This document shows, piece by piece, positions 39,721 through 53,625 of a DNA stretch of 64,000 nucleotides (within the stretch, counting starts at the first letter, position 1; every line of letters starts with the position of its first letter). The position numbers were made by a program, and so were the translations under genes. A model generated the notes under the pieces. The model was not told the origin of the DNA, made no database searches, and saw only the letters and a list, made by a program, of their open reading frames with translations. Source of the stretch: Saccoglossus kowalevskii (lineage: Eukaryota > Hemichordata > Enteropneusta > Harrimaniidae); contig NW_003132737.1 of NCBI RefSeq assembly GCF_000003605.2, positions 1 through 64,000 on the forward strand, written 5' to 3'.

Positions 39721-42345
39721 GAGTTATTTCACGGATCTCTAGATTAATGATATCGCAGACAATCCTGGATTGGTTCTATCACTAAAGACCCATTGATTGT
39801 AGTTATTTCAACGGATCTCTAGATTAATGATATCGCAGACAATCCTGGATTGGGTCTATCACTGAAGACCCGTTGATTGGAGTTATTTCAACGGATCTTC
39901 GGATTAATGATATCTCAGACAACCCTGGATTGCTTCTATCACTGAAGACCCATTAATTGGAGTTATTTCAACGGATCTTCAGATTAATGATATCGCAGAC
40001 ATCCCTGGTTTGGTTCTATCACTGAAGACCTGTTGATTGGAGTTATTTCAACGGATCTCTAGATTAATGATATTGCAGACATCGCCGGATTGGTTGTATC
40101 ACTGAAGACCCATTGATTGGAGTTATTTCAACGGATCTCTAGATTAATGATATCGCAGACAATCCTGGATTGGTTCTATCACTGAAGACCCATTGATTGT
40201 AGTTATTTCAACGGATCTCTAGATTAATGATATCGCAGACAATCCTGGATTGGTTCTATCACTGAAGACCCGTTGATTGGAGTTATTTCAACGGATCACT
40301 AGATTAATGATATTGCAGACATCGCCGGATTGGTTGTATCACTGAAGACCCATTGATTGTAGTTATTTCAACGGATCTTCAGATTAATGATGTCGTAGAA
40401 AATCCTGGATTGGTTCTATCACTGAAGACCCATTGATTGGAGTTATTTCAACGGATCTCTAGATTAATGATATCGTAGAAAATCCTGGATTGGTTCTGTC
40501 ACTGTAGACCCATTGATTGGAGTTATTTCAACGGATCTTCAGATTAATGATATCACAGACAATCCTGGATTGCTTCTATCACTGAAGACCCATTGATTGG
40601 AGTTATTTCAACGGATCTCCAGATTAATGATATCACAGAAAATCCTGGATTGGTTCTATCACTGAAGACCCATTGATTGGAGTTATTTCAACGGATCTCT
40701 AGATTAATGATATCACAGACAATCCCGGATTGGTTCTATCACTGAAGACCCATTAATTGGAGTTATTTCAACGGATCTTCAGATTAATGATGTCGTAGAC
40801 AATCCCGGATTGGTTCTATCACTGAAGACCCATTGATTGTAGTTATTTCAACGGATCTCTAGATTAATGATATCGCAGACAATCCTGGATTGGTTCTATC
40901 ACTGAAGACCCATTGATTGTAGTTATTTCAACGGATCTCTAGATTAATGATATTGCAGACATCGCCGGATTGGTTCTATCACTGAAGACCCATCGATTGG
41001 AGTTATTTCAACGGATCTCTAGAGTAATGATATCGCAGTAATCCTGGATTGGTTCTATCACTGAAGACCCGTTGATTGGAGTTATTTCAACGGATCTTCT
41101 GATTAATGATATCGCAGACAACCCTGGATTGGTTCTATCTCTGAAGACCCATTGATTGGAGTTATTTCAACGGATCTTCAGATTAATGATGTCGTGGACA
41201 ATCCCGGATTGGTTCTATCACCGAAGACCCATTGATTGGAGTTATTTCAACGGATCTCTAGATTAATGATGTCGTAGACAATCCCGGATTGGTTCTATCA
41301 CTGAAGACCCATTGATTGGAGTTATTTCAACGGATCTCTGGATTAATGATATCGCAGACAATCCCGGATTGGTTCTATCACTGAAGACCCATTAATTGGA
41401 GTTATTTCAACGGATCTCTAGATTAATGATATCGCAGACAATCCTGGATTGGTTGTATCACTGAAGACCCATTGATTGGAGTTATTTCAACGGATCTCTA
41501 GATTAATGATATCGCAGACAATCCTGGATTGGTTGTATCACTGAAGACCCATTGATTGGAGTTATTTCAACGGATCTCTAGATTAATGATATCACAGACA
41601 ATCCTGGATTGGTTCTATCACTGAAGACCCATTGATTGGAGTTATTTCAACGGATCTCTAGATTAATGATATCACAGACAATCCTGGATTGGTTCTATCA
41701 CTGAAGACCCATTGATTGGAGTTATTTCAACGGATCTCTAGATTAATGATATCGCAGACAATCCTGGATTGGTTCTATCACTGAAGACCCGTTGATTGGA
41801 GTTATTTCAACGGATCTTCTGATTAATGATATCGCAGACAACCCTGGATTGGTTCTATCTCTGAAGACCCATTGATTGGAGTTATTTCAACGGATCTTCA
41901 GATTAATGATGTCGTGGACAATCCCGGATTGGTTCTATCACCGAAGACCCATTGATTGGAGTTATTTCAACGGATCTCTAGATTAATGATGTCGTAGACA
42001 ATCCCGGATTGGTTCTATCACTGAAGACCCATTGATTGGAGTTATTTCAACGGATCTCTAGATTAATGATATCGCAGACAATCCCGGATTGGTTCTATCA
42101 CTGAAGACCCATTAACTGGAGTTATTTCAATGGATCTTCAGATTAATGATATCGCAGACATCCCTGGTTTGGTTCTATCACTGAAGACCCGTTGATTGGA
42201 GTTATTTCAACGGATCTCTAGATTGATGATATCGCAGACAATCCTGGATTGGTTGTATCACTGAAGACCCATTGATTGGAGTTATTTCAACGGATCTCTA
42301 GATTAATGATATCGCAGACAATCCTGGATTGGTTCTATCACTGAA
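39721..42345 (+). repeat. Satellite, class III block with an internal class I patch
   Basis: The entry monomer has lost 2 bp (gattgagttatttcacgg, 39,717-39,735). Class III markers follow: tgggtctatc, aaccctggattgcttc, cattgattgtag, gtcgtggacaatccc, tcaccgaag and ctctggattaatg. About 40,290-40,780 reads as class I (ggatcactag, gtcgtagaaaatcc, gtcactgtagac). Near 41,037 a monomer reads cgcagtaatcc, 1 bp short; the same form recurs near 52,173 with the same neighbours, so 40.7-41.4 kb and 51.9-52.5 kb are paralogous. 41,160-41,400 and 41,880-42,110 are further close copies of each other. Confidence 0.65.
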
Positions 42346-43440
42346 GACCCGTATTGGAGTTATTTCAACGGATCTTCAGATTAATGATGTCGTAGACAAT
42401 TCCGGATTGGTTCTATCACTGAAGACCCATTGATTGGAGTTATTTAAACGGCTCTTCAGATTAATGATATTACAGACATCCCTGGTTTGGTTCTATCACT
42501 GAAGACCCGTTGATTGGAGTTATTTCAACGGATCACCACTGAAGACCCATTGATTGGAGTTATTTCAACGGATCTCTAGATTAATGATATCGCAGACAAT
42601 CCTGGATTGGTTCTATCACTGAAAACCCGTATTGGAGTTATTTCAACGGATCTTCAGATTAATGATGTCGTAGACAATTCCGGATTGGTTCTATCACTGA
42701 AGACCCATTGATTGGAGTTATTTCAACGGATCTCCAGATTAATGATATTGCAGACATCGCCGGATTGGTTGTATCACTGAAGACCCAATGATTGGAGTTA
42801 TTTCAACCGATCTCTAGATTAATGATATCGCAGACAATCCTGGATTGGTTGTATCACTGAAGACCCATTGATTGGAGTTATTTCAACGGATTTCTAGATT
42901 AATGATATCGCAGACAATCCCAGATTGGTTGTATCACTGAAGACATATTGATTGGAGTTATTTCAACGGATCTCTAGATTAATGATATCGCAGACAATTC
43001 TGGATTGGTTCTATCACTGAAGACCCATTGATTGGAGTTATTTCAACGGATCTCTAGATTAATGATATCGTAGACAATCCTGGATTGGTTCTATCACTGA
43101 AGACCCATTGATTGGAGTTATTTCAACGGATCTCTAGATTAATGATATCGTAGACAATCCTGGATTGGTTCTGTCACTGTAGACCCATTGATTGGAGTTA
43201 TTTCAACGGATCTTCAGATTAATGATATCACAGACAATCCTGGATTGCTTCTGTCACTGAAGACCCATTGATTGGAGTTATTTCAACGGATCTCCAGATT
43301 AATGATATCACAGACAATCCTGGATTGGTTCTATCACTGAAGACCCATTGATTGGAGTTATTTCAACGGATCTCTAGATTAATGATATCACAGACAATCC
43401 CGGATTGGTTCTATCACTGAAGACCCATTAATTGGAGTTA
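42346..43440 (+). repeat. Satellite, class I block
   Basis: Entry from class III is at an acccgtattgg monomer near 42,350. A second one lies near 42,628. Between them sits the 40-bp half-monomer deletion. The rest follows class I order: ctccag/caatgattgg, caaccgatc, ggatttctag, catattgattgg, aattctgg, two atcgtagac monomers, gtcactgtagac and ggattgcttc. Confidence 0.7.
42534..42548 (+). repeat. Half-monomer deletion junction, second copy
   Basis: The junction ggatcaccactgaag is identical to the one at 23,466, again with a 40-bp spacing (gaagacccgt at 42,501, gaagacccat at 42,541). The upstream flank is the same class I order in both places. The downstream flank soon differs: gcagataatcc then class III at 23.5 kb, gcagacaatcc then gaaaacccgtattgg at 42.6 kb. 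One deletion followed by copying explains this better than two independent events. Confidence 0.9.
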
Positions 43441-44095
43441 TTTCAACGGATCTTCTGATTAATGATATTACAGATATCCCTGGTTTGGTTCCATCACTGA
43501 AGACCCGTTGATTGGAGTTATTTCAACGGATCTCTAGATTAATGATATTGCATACATCGCCGGATTGGTTGTATTACTGAAGACCCATTGATTGGAGTTA
43601 TTTCAACGGATCTCTAGATTAATGATATTGCAGACATCGCCGGATTGGTTGTATCACTGAAGACCCATTGATTGCAGTTATTTCAACGGATCTCCAGAGT
43701 AATGATATCGCAGACAATCCTGGATTGGTTCTATCACTGAAGACCCGTTGATTGGAGTTATTTCAACGGATCTTCTGATTAATGATATCGCAGACAACCC
43801 TGGATTGGTTCTATCTCTGAAGACCCATTGATTGGAGTTATTTCAACGGATCTTCAGATTAATGATGTCGTGGACAATCCCGGATTGGTTCTATCACCGA
43901 AGACCCATTGATTGGAGTTATTTCAACGGATCTCTAGATTAATGATGTCGTAGACAATCCCGGATTGGTTCTATCACTGAAGACCCATTGATTGGAGTTA
44001 TTTCAACGGATCTCTGGATTAATGATATCGCAGACAATCCCGGATTGGTTCTATCACTGAAGACCCATTAATTGGAGTTATTTCAATGGATCTTC
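43441..44095 (+). repeat. Satellite, short class III block
   Basis: About eight monomers carry class III variants: cttctgattaatg, ccagagtaatg, aaccctgg, tctctgaag, gtcgtggacaatccc, tcaccgaag and ctctggattaatg with cattaattgg. They closely match 41,080-41,400 and 52,200-52,520. Around 43,551 there is a private gcatacatcgcc variant and a gtattactg variant. The block passes into class I at about 44,096 through a caatggatcttcag monomer. Confidence 0.6.
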
Positions 44096-47050
44096 AGATT
44101 AATGATATTACAGACATCCCTGGATTGGTTCTATCACTGAAGACCCATTGATTATAGTTATTTCAACGGATCTTCAGATTAATGATATTGCAGACATCGC
44201 CGGATTGGTTGTATCACTGAAGACCCATTGATTGGAGTTATTTCAACGGATCTTCAGATTAATGATGTCGTAGACAATCCCGGATTGGTTCTATCACTGA
44301 AGACCCATTGATTGGAGTTATTTCAACGGATCTTCAGATTAATGATATTACAGACATCCCTGGATTGGTTCTATCACTGAAGACCCATTGATTGGAGTTA
44401 TTTCAACGGATCTTCAGATTAATGATATTACAGACATCCCTGGTTTGGTTCTATCACTGAAGACCCGTTGATTGGAGTTATTTCAACGGATCTCTAGATT
44501 AATGATATTTCAGACATCGCCGGATTGGTTGTATCACTGAAGACCCATTGATTGGAGTTATTTCAACGGATCTCTATATTAATGATATCGCAGACAATCC
44601 TGGATTGGGTGTATCACTGAAGACCCATTGATTGGAGTTATTTCAACGGATCTTTAGATTAATGATATTACAGACAATCCTGGATTGGTTCCATCACTGA
44701 AGACCCATTAATTGGAGTTATTTCAACGGATCTCCAGATTAGTGATATCACAGACAATCCTGGATTGGTTCTATCACTGAAGACCCATTGATTGGAGTTA
44801 TTTCAACGGATCTCCAGATTAATGATATCACAGACAATCCTGGATTGGTTCTGTCACTGAAGACCCATTGATTGGAGTTATTTCAACGGATCTCTAGATT
44901 AATGATATCATAGACAATCCCGGATTGGTTCTATCACTGAAGACCCATTAATTGGAGTTATTTCAACGGTTCCTTTGATTAATGATATTACAGACATCCC
45001 TGGTTTGGTTCTATCACTGAAGACCCGTTGATTGGAGTTATTTCAACGGATCACTAGATTAATGATATTGCAGACATCGCCGGATTGGTTGTATCACTGA
45101 AGACCCATTGATTGTAGTTATTTCAACGGATCTTCAGATTAATGATGTCGTAGAAAATCCCGGATTGGTTATATCACTGAAGACCCATTGATTGGAGTTA
45201 TTTCAACGGATCTCTAGATTAATGATATCGCAGACAATCCTGGATTGGTTCTATCACTGAAGACCCGTATTGGAGTTATTTCAACGGATCTTCAGATTAA
45301 TGATGTCGTAGACAATTCCGGATTGGTTCTATCACTGAAGACCCATTGAATGGAGTTATTTAAACGGCTCTTCAGATTAATGATATTACAGACATCCCTG
45401 GTTTGGTTCTATCACTGAAGACCCGTTGATTGGAGTTATTTCAACGGATCTCCAGATTAATGATATTGCAGACATCGCCGGATTGGTTGTATCACTGAAG
45501 ACCCATTGATTGGAGTTATTTCAACGGATCTTCAGATTAATGATGTCGTAGACAATCCCGGATTGGTTCTATCACTGAAGACCCATTGATTGGAGTTATT
45601 TCAACGGATCTTCAGATTAATGATATTACAGACATCCCTGGATTGGTTCTATCACTGAAGACCCATTGATTGGAGCAACGGATCTTCAGATTAATGATAT
45701 TACAGACATCCCTGGTTTGGTTCTATCACTGAAGACCCGTTGATTGGAGTTATTTCAACGGATCTCTAGATTAATGATATTTCAGACATCGCCGGATTGG
45801 TTGTATCACTGAAGACCCATTGATTGGAGTTATTTCAACGGATCTCTATATTAATGATATCGCAGACAATCCTGGATTGGGTGTATCACTGAAAACCCAT
45901 TGATTGGAGTTATTTCAACGGATCTCTAGATTAATGATATCGCAGACAATCCTGGATTTGTTCTATCACTGAAGACCCATTGATTGGAGTTATTTCAACG
46001 GATCTCTTGATTAATGATATCGTAGACAATCCTGGATTGGTTCTATCACTGAAGACCCATTGATTGGAGTTATTTCAACGGATCTTTAGATTAATGATAT
46101 TACAGACAATCCTGGATTGGTTCCATCACTGAAGACCCATTAATTGGAGTTATTTCAACGGATCTCTAGATTAGTGATATCACAGACAATCCTGGATTGG
46201 TTCTATCACTGAAGACCCATTGATTGGAGTTATTTCAACGGATCTCCAGATTAATGATATCACAGACAATCCTGGATTGGTTCTGTCACTGAAGACCCAT
46301 TGATTGGAGTTATTTCAACGGATCTCTAGATTAATGATATCACAGACAATCCCGGATTGGTTCTATCACTGAAGACCCATTAATTGGAGTTATTTCAACG
46401 GTTCCTTTGATTAATGATATTACAGACATCCCTGGTTTGGTTCTATCACTGAAGACCCGTTGATTGGAGTTATTTCAATGGATCTTCAGATTAATGATAT
46501 TACAGACATCCCTGGATTGGTTCTATCACTGAAGACCCATTGATTGGAGTTATTTCAACGGATCTTCAGATTAATGATGTCGTAGAAAATCCCGGATTGG
46601 TTCTATCACTGAAGACCCATTGATTGAAGTTATTTCAACGGATCTCTAGATTAATGATATCGCAGACAATCCTGGATTGGTTCTATCACTGAAGACCCGT
46701 ATTGGAGTTATTTCAACGGATCTTCAGATTAATGATGTCGTAGACAATTCCGGATTGGTTCTATCACTGAAGACCCATTGATTGGAGTTATTTAAACGGC
46801 TCTTCAGATTAATGATATTACAGACATCCCTGGTTTGGTTCTATCACTGAAGACCCGTTGATTGGAGTTATTTCAACGGATCTCCAGATTAATGATATTG
46901 CAAACATCGCCGGATTGGTTGTATCACTGAAGACCCAATGATTGGAGTTATTTCAACCGATCTCTAGATTAATGATATCGCAGACGATCCTGGATTGGTT
47001 GTATCACTGAAGACCCATCGATTGGAGTTATTTCAACGGATTTCTAGATT
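44096..47050 (+). repeat. Satellite, class I block
   Basis: It opens with a segment paralogous to 1,340-1,960 (offset 42,755). Two close versions of the atttcagac, ctatattaatg, tgggtgtatc series follow, with tgggtgtatc at 44,606 and 45,878. acccgtattgg monomers lie near 45,265 and 46,708. Near 45,675 a monomer has lost 6 bp (tggagcaacgg). Near its right end the block carries attgcaaacatcgcc and cagacgatcc, private variants found elsewhere only at 63.26-63.36 kb. Confidence 0.7.
45670..45690 (+). repeat. Monomer with 6-bp deletion
   Basis: The monomer reads tggagcaacgg where neighbours read tggagttatttcaacgg; ttattt is missing, leaving 74 bp. Apart from the two 40-bp junctions this is the largest single deletion I found. 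The copies of the same monomer near 1,630, 6,030 and 44,395 are intact, so the change is private to this copy. Confidence 0.85.
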
Positions 47051-48130
47051 AATGATATCGCAGACAACCCTGGATTGCTTCTATCACTGAAGACCCATTA
47101 ATTGGAGTTATTTCAACGGATCTTCAGATTAATGATATCGCAGACATCCCTGGTTTGGTTCTATCACTGAAGACCCGTTGATTGGAGTTATTTCAACGGA
47201 TCTCTAGATTAATGATATTGCAGACATCGCCGGATTGGTTGTATCACTGAAGACCCATTGATTGGAGTTATTTCAACGGATCTCTAGATTAATGATATCG
47301 CAGACAATCCTGGATTGGTTCTATCACTGAAGACCCATTGATTGTAGTTATTTCAACGGATCTCTAGATTAATGATATCGCAGACAATCCTGGATTGGTT
47401 CTATCACTGAAGACCCGTTGATTGGAGTTATTTCAACGGATCTTCGGATTAATGATATCGCAGACAATCCTGGATTGGTTCTGTCACTGAAGACCCATTG
47501 ATTGTAGTTATTTCAACGGATCTCTAGATTAATGATATCGCAGACAATCCTGGATTGGTTCTATCACTGAAGACCCATTGATTGTAGTTATTTCAACGGA
47601 TCTCTAGATTAATGATATTGCAGACATCGCCGGATTTGTTGTATCACTGAAGACCCATTAATTGGAGTTATTTCAACGGATCTCTAGATTAATGATATTG
47701 CAGACAATCCTGGATTGGTTCTATCACTGAAGACCCATTAATTGGAGTTATTTCAACGGATCTCTAGATTAATGATATCACAGACAATCCTGGAGTGGTT
47801 CTATCACTGAAGACCCATTGATTGGAGTTATTTCAACGGATCTCTAGATTAATGATATCGCAGACAATCCTGGATTGGTTCTATCACTGAAGACCCGTTG
47901 ATTGTAGTTATTTCAACGGATCTCTAGATTAATGATATTGCAGACATCGCCGGATTGGTTGTATCACTGAAGACCCATTAATTGGAGTTATTTCAACGGA
48001 TCTCTAGATTAATGATATCGCAGACAATCCTGGATTGGTTCTATCACTGAAGACCCATTAATTGGTGTTATTTCAACGGATCTCTAGATTAATGATATTG
48101 CAGATAATCCTGGATTGGTTCTATCACTGA
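47051..48130 (+). repeat. Satellite, class III block
   Basis: The entry point is inside a monomer: a class I octamer (ggatttctag) is joined to a class III body (cagacaaccctggattgcttc) near 47,045-47,070. Class III order follows: gattgtag monomers, cttcggattaatg, ttctgtcactg, atcgccggatttg, tcctggagtgg, gcagataatcc. It exits to class I at an acccgtattgg monomer near 48,135. Confidence 0.65.
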
Positions 48131-51100
48131 AGACCCGTATTGGAGTTATTTCAACGGATCTTCAGATTAATGATGTCGTAGACAATTCCGGATTGGTTCT
48201 ATCACTGAAGACCCATTGATTGGAGTTATTTAAACGGCTCTTCAGATTAATGATATTACAGACATCCCTGGTTTGGTTCTATCACTGAAGACCCGTTGAT
48301 TGGAGTTATTTCAACGGATCACTAGATTAATGATATTGCAGACATCGCCGGATTGGTTGTATCACTGAAGACCCATTAATTGGAGTTATTTCAACGGATC
48401 TCTAGATTAATGATATCGCAGACAATCCTGGATTGGTTCTATCACTGAAGACCCATTAAGTGGAGTTATTTCAACGGATCTCCAGATTAATGATATCACA
48501 GACAATCCTGGATTGGTTCTATCACTGAAGACCCGTTGATTGGAGTTATTTCAATGGATCGCTAGATTAATGATATTGCAGATATCGCCGGATTGGTTGT
48601 ATCACGGAAGACCCATTGATTGGAGTTATTTCAACGGATCTTCAGATTAATGATGTCGTAGACAATTCCGGATTGGTTCTATCACTGAAGACCCATTGAT
48701 TGGAGTTATTTAAACGGCTCTTCAGATTAATGATATTACAGACATCCCTGGTTTGGTTCTATCACTGAAGACCCGTTGATTGGAGTTATTTCAACGGATC
48801 ACTAGATTAATGATATTGCAGACATCGCCGGATTGGTTGTATCACTGAAGACCCATTGATTGTAGTTATTTCAACGGATCTTCAGATTAATGATGTCGTA
48901 GAAAATCCCGGATTGGTTCTATCACTGAAGACCCATTGATTGGAGTTATTTCAACGGATCTCTAAATTAATGATATCGCAGACAATCCTGGATTGGTTCT
49001 ATCACTGAAGACCCGTATTGGAGTTATTTCAACCGATCTTCAGATTAATGATGTCGTAGACAATTCCGGATTGGTTCTATCACTGAAGACCCATTGATTG
49101 GAGTTATTTAAACGGCTCTTCAGATTAATGATATTACAGACATCCCTGGTTTGGTTCTATCACTGAAGTCCCGTTGATTGGAGTTATTTCAACGGATCTC
49201 CAGATTAATGATATTGCAGACATCGCCGGATTGGTTGTATCACTGAAGATCCAATGATTGGAGTTATTTCAACCGATCTCTAGATTAATGATATCGCAGA
49301 CAATCCTGGATTGGTTGTATCACTGAAGACCCATTGATTGGAGTTATTTCAACGGATTTCTAGATTAATGATATCGCAGACAATCCCAGATTGGTTGTAT
49401 CACTGCAGACATATTGATTGGAGTTATTTCAACGGATCTCTAGATTAATGATATCGCAGACAATTCTGGATTGGTTCTATCACTGAAGACCCATTGATTG
49501 GAGTTATTTCAACGGATCTCTAGATTAATGATATCGTAGACAATCCTGGATTGGTTCTATCTCTGAAGACCCATTGATTGGAGTTATTTCAACGGATCTC
49601 TAGATTAATGATATCGTAGAAAATCCTGGATTGGTTCTGTCACTGTAGACCCATTGATTGGAGTTATTTCAACGGATCTTCAGATTAATGATATCACAGA
49701 CAATCCTGGATTGCTTCTATCACTGAAGACCCATTGATTGGAGTTATTTCAACGGATCTCTAGATTAATGATATCGCAGACAATCCTGGATTGGTTCTAT
49801 CACTGAAGACCCATTGATTGGAGTTATTTCAACGGATCTTCAGATTAATGATATTACAGACATCCCTGGATTGGTTCTATCACTGAAGACCTATTGATTG
49901 GAGTTATTTCAATGGATCTTCAGATTAATGATATTACAGACATCCCTGGTTTGGTTCTATCACTGAAGACCCGTTGATTGGAGTTATTTCAACGGATCAC
50001 TAGATTAATGATATTGCAGACATCGCCGGATTGGTTGTATCACTGAAGACCCATTAATTGGAGTTATTTCAACGGATCTCTAGATTAATGATATCGCAGA
50101 CAATCCTGGATTGGTTCTATCACTGAAGACCCATTAAGTGGAGTTATTTCAACGGATCTCCAGATTAATGATATCACAGACAATCCTGGATTGGTTCTAT
50201 CACTGAAGACCCGTTGATTGGAGTTATTTCAATGGATCGCTAGATTAATGATATTGCAGATATCGCCGGATTGGTTGTATCACGGAAGACCCATTGATTG
50301 GAGTTATTTCAACGGATCTTCAGATTAATGATGTCGTAGAAAATCCCGGATTGGTTCTATCACTGAAGACCCATTGATTGGAGTTATTTCAACGGATCTC
50401 TAGATTAATGATATCGCAGACAATCCTGGATTGGTTCTATCACTGAAGACCCGTATTGGAGTTATTTCAACGGATCTTCAGATTAATGATGTCGTAGACA
50501 ATTCCGGATTGGTTCTATCACTGAAGACCCATTGATTGTAGTTATTTAAACGGCTCTTCAGATTAATGATATTACAGACATCCCTGGTTTGGTTCTATCA
50601 CTGAAGACCCGTTGATTGGAGTTATTTCAACGGATCAATAGATTAATGATATTGCAGACATCGCCGGATTGGTTGTATCACTGAAGACCCATTGATTGTA
50701 GTTATTTCAACGGATCTTCAGATTAATGATGTCGTAGAAAATCCCGGATTGGTTCTATCACTGAAGACCCATTGATTGGAGTTATTTCAACGGATCTCTA
50801 GATTAATGATATCGCAGACAATCCTGGATTGGTTCTATCACTGAAGACCCGTATTGGAGTTATTTCAACGGATCTTCAGATTAATGATGTCGTAGACAAT
50901 TCCGGATTGGTTCTATCACTGAAGACCCATTGATTGGAGTTATTTAAACGGCTCTTCAGATTAATGATATTACAGACATCCCTGGTTTGGTTCTATCACT
51001 GAAGTCCCGTTGATTGGAGTTATTTCAACGGATCTCCAGATTAATGATATTGCAGACATCGCCGAATTGGTTGTATCACTGAAGATCCAATGATTGGAGT

Positions 51101-51935
51101 TATTTCAACCGATCTCTAGATTAATGATATCGCAGACAATCCTGGATTGGTTGTATCACTGAAGACCCATTGATTGGAGTTATTTCAACGGATTTCTAGA
51201 TTAATGATATCGCAGACAATCCCAGATTGGTTGTATCACTGAAGACATATTGATTGGAGTTATTTCAACGGATCTCTAGATTAATGATATCGCAGACAAT
51301 TCTGGATTGGTTCTATCACTGAAGACCCATTGATTGGAGTTATTTCAACGGATCTCTAGATTAATGATATCGTAGACAATCCTGGATTGGTTGTATCACT
51401 GAAGACCCATTGATTGGAGTTATTTCAACGGATTTCTAGATTAATGATATCGCAGACAATCCCAGATTGGTTGTATCACTGAAGACATATTGATTGGAGT
51501 TATTTCAACGGATCTCTAGATTAATGATATCGCAGACAATTCTGGATTGGTTCTATCTCTGAAGACCCATTGATTGGAGTTATTTCAACGGATCTCTAGA
51601 TTAATGATATCGTAGAAAATCCTGGATTGGTTCTGTCACTGTAGACCCATTGATTGGAGTTATTTCAACGGATCTTCAGATTAATGATATCACAGACAAT
51701 CCTGGATTGCTTCTATCACTGAAGACCCATTGATTGGAGTTATTTCAACGGATCTCCAGATTAATGATATCACAGACAATCCTGGATTGGTTCTATCACT
51801 GAAGACCCATTGATTGGAGTTATTTCAACGGATCTCTAGATTAATGATATCACAGACAATCCCGGATTGGTTCTATCACTGAAGACCCATTAATTGGAGT
51901 TATTTCAACGGATCTTCAGATTAATGATGTCGTAG
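48131..51935 (+). repeat. Satellite, class I block
   Basis: acccgtattgg monomers lie near 48,135, 49,012, 50,449 and 50,848. Two parts share private variants: cattaagtgg with caatggatcgctag near 48,460-48,560 and again near 50,135-50,240. gaagtcccgttg is found near 49,168 and 51,003. 51,240-51,310 and 51,480-51,550 repeat the catattgattgg / aattctgg pair 240 bp apart, a small internal duplication. From about 51,936 the gattgtag form of class III begins. Confidence 0.65.
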
Positions 51936-52675
51936 ACAATCCCGGATTGGTTCTATCACTGAAGACCCATTGATTGTAGTTATTTCAACGGATCTCTAGA
52001 TTAATGATATCGCAGACAATCCTGGATTGGTTCTATCACTGAAGACCCATTGATTGTAGTTATTTCAACGGATCTCTAGATTAATGATATTGCAGACATC
52101 GCCGGATTGGTTCTATCACTGAAGACCCATTGATTCGAGTTATTTCAACTGATCTCTAGAGTAATGATATCGCAGTAATCCTGGATTGGTTCTATCACTG
52201 AAGACCCGTTGATTGGAGTTATTTCAACGGATCTTCTGATTAATGATATCGCAGACAACCCTGGATTGGTTCTATCTCTGAAGACCCATTGATTGGAGTT
52301 ATTTCAACGGATCTTCAGATTAATGATGTCGTGGACAATCCCGGATTGGTTCTATCACCGAAGACCCATTGATTGGAGTTATTTCAACGGATCTCTAGAT
52401 TAATGATGTCGTAGACAATCCCGGATTGGTTCTATCACTGAAGACCCATTGATTGGAGTTATTTCAACGGATCTCTGGATTAATGATATCGCAGACAATC
52501 CCGGATTGGTTCTATCACTGAAGACCCATTAATTGGAGTTATTTCAATGGATCTTCTGATTAATGATATCGCAGACATCCCTGGTTTGGTTCTATCACTG
52601 AAGACCGTTGATTGGAGTTATTTCAACGGATCTCTAGATTAATGATATCGCAGACAATCCTGGATTGGTTCTATC
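51936..52675 (+). repeat. Satellite, short class III block
   Basis: This block is paralogous to 40,780-41,400, sharing the 1-bp-short cgcagtaatcc monomer, agagtaatg, cttctgattaatg, aaccctgg/tctctgaag, gtcgtggacaatccc and tcaccgaag. It carries its own changes: gattcgag, caactgatc, and gaagaccgttg (1 bp short, near 52,606). It exits into class I at an acccgtattgg monomer near 52,685. Confidence 0.65.
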
Positions 52676-53625
52676 ACTGAAGACCCGTATTGGAGTTATT
52701 TCAACGGATCTTCAGATTAATGATGTCGTAGACAATTCCGGATTGGTTCTATCACTGAAGACCCATTGATTGTAGTTATTTAAACGGCTCTTCAGATTAA
52801 TGATATTACAGACATCCCTGGTTTGGTTCTATCACTGAAGACCCGTTGATTGGAGTTATTTCAACGGATCAATAGATTAATGATATTGCAGACATCGCCG
52901 GATTGGTTGTATCACTGAAGACCCATTGATTGTAGTTATTTCAACGGATCTTCAGATTAATGATGTCGTAGAAAATCCCGGATTGGTTCTATCACTGAAG
53001 ACCCATTGATTGGAGTTATTTCAACGGATCTCTAGATTAATGATATCGCAGACAATCCTGGATTGGTTCTATCACTGAAGACCCGTATTGGAGTTATTTC
53101 AACGGATCTTCAGATTAATGATGTCGTAGACAATTCCGGATTGGTTCTATCACTGAAGACCCATTGATTGGAGTTATTTAAACGGCTCTTCAGATTAATG
53201 ATATTACAGACATCCCTGGTTTGGTTCTATCACTGAAGTCCCGTTGATTGGAGTTATTTCAACGGATCTCCAGATTAATGATATTGCAGACATCGCCGAA
53301 TTGGTTGTATCACTGAAGATCCAATGATTGGAGTTATTTCAACCGATCTCTAGATTAATGATATCGCAGACAATCCTGGATTGGTTGTATCACTGAAGAC
53401 CCATTGATTGGAGTTATTTCAACGGATTTCTAGATTAATGATATCGCAGACAATCCCAGATTGGTTGTATCACTGAAGACATATTGATTGGAGTTATTTC
53501 AACGGATCTCTAGATTAATGATATCGCAGACAATTCTGGATTGGTTCTATCACTGAAGACCCATTGATTGGAGTTATTTCAACGGATCTCTAGATTAATG
53601 ATATCGTAGACAATCCTGGATTGGT
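52676..53625 (+). repeat. Satellite, short class I block
   Basis: Its content closely repeats 50,449-51,390, with the shared variants gattgtagttatttaaacgg, ggatcaatag, gaagtcccgttg, atcgccgaattgg and gaagatccaatg. It ends inside an atcgtagac monomer that continues as class III (ggttgtatc, cattaattgg, ctccag) near 53,625. The two copies are separated by class III sequence, so a piece of class I was copied together with its neighbouring switch point. Confidence 0.65.
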
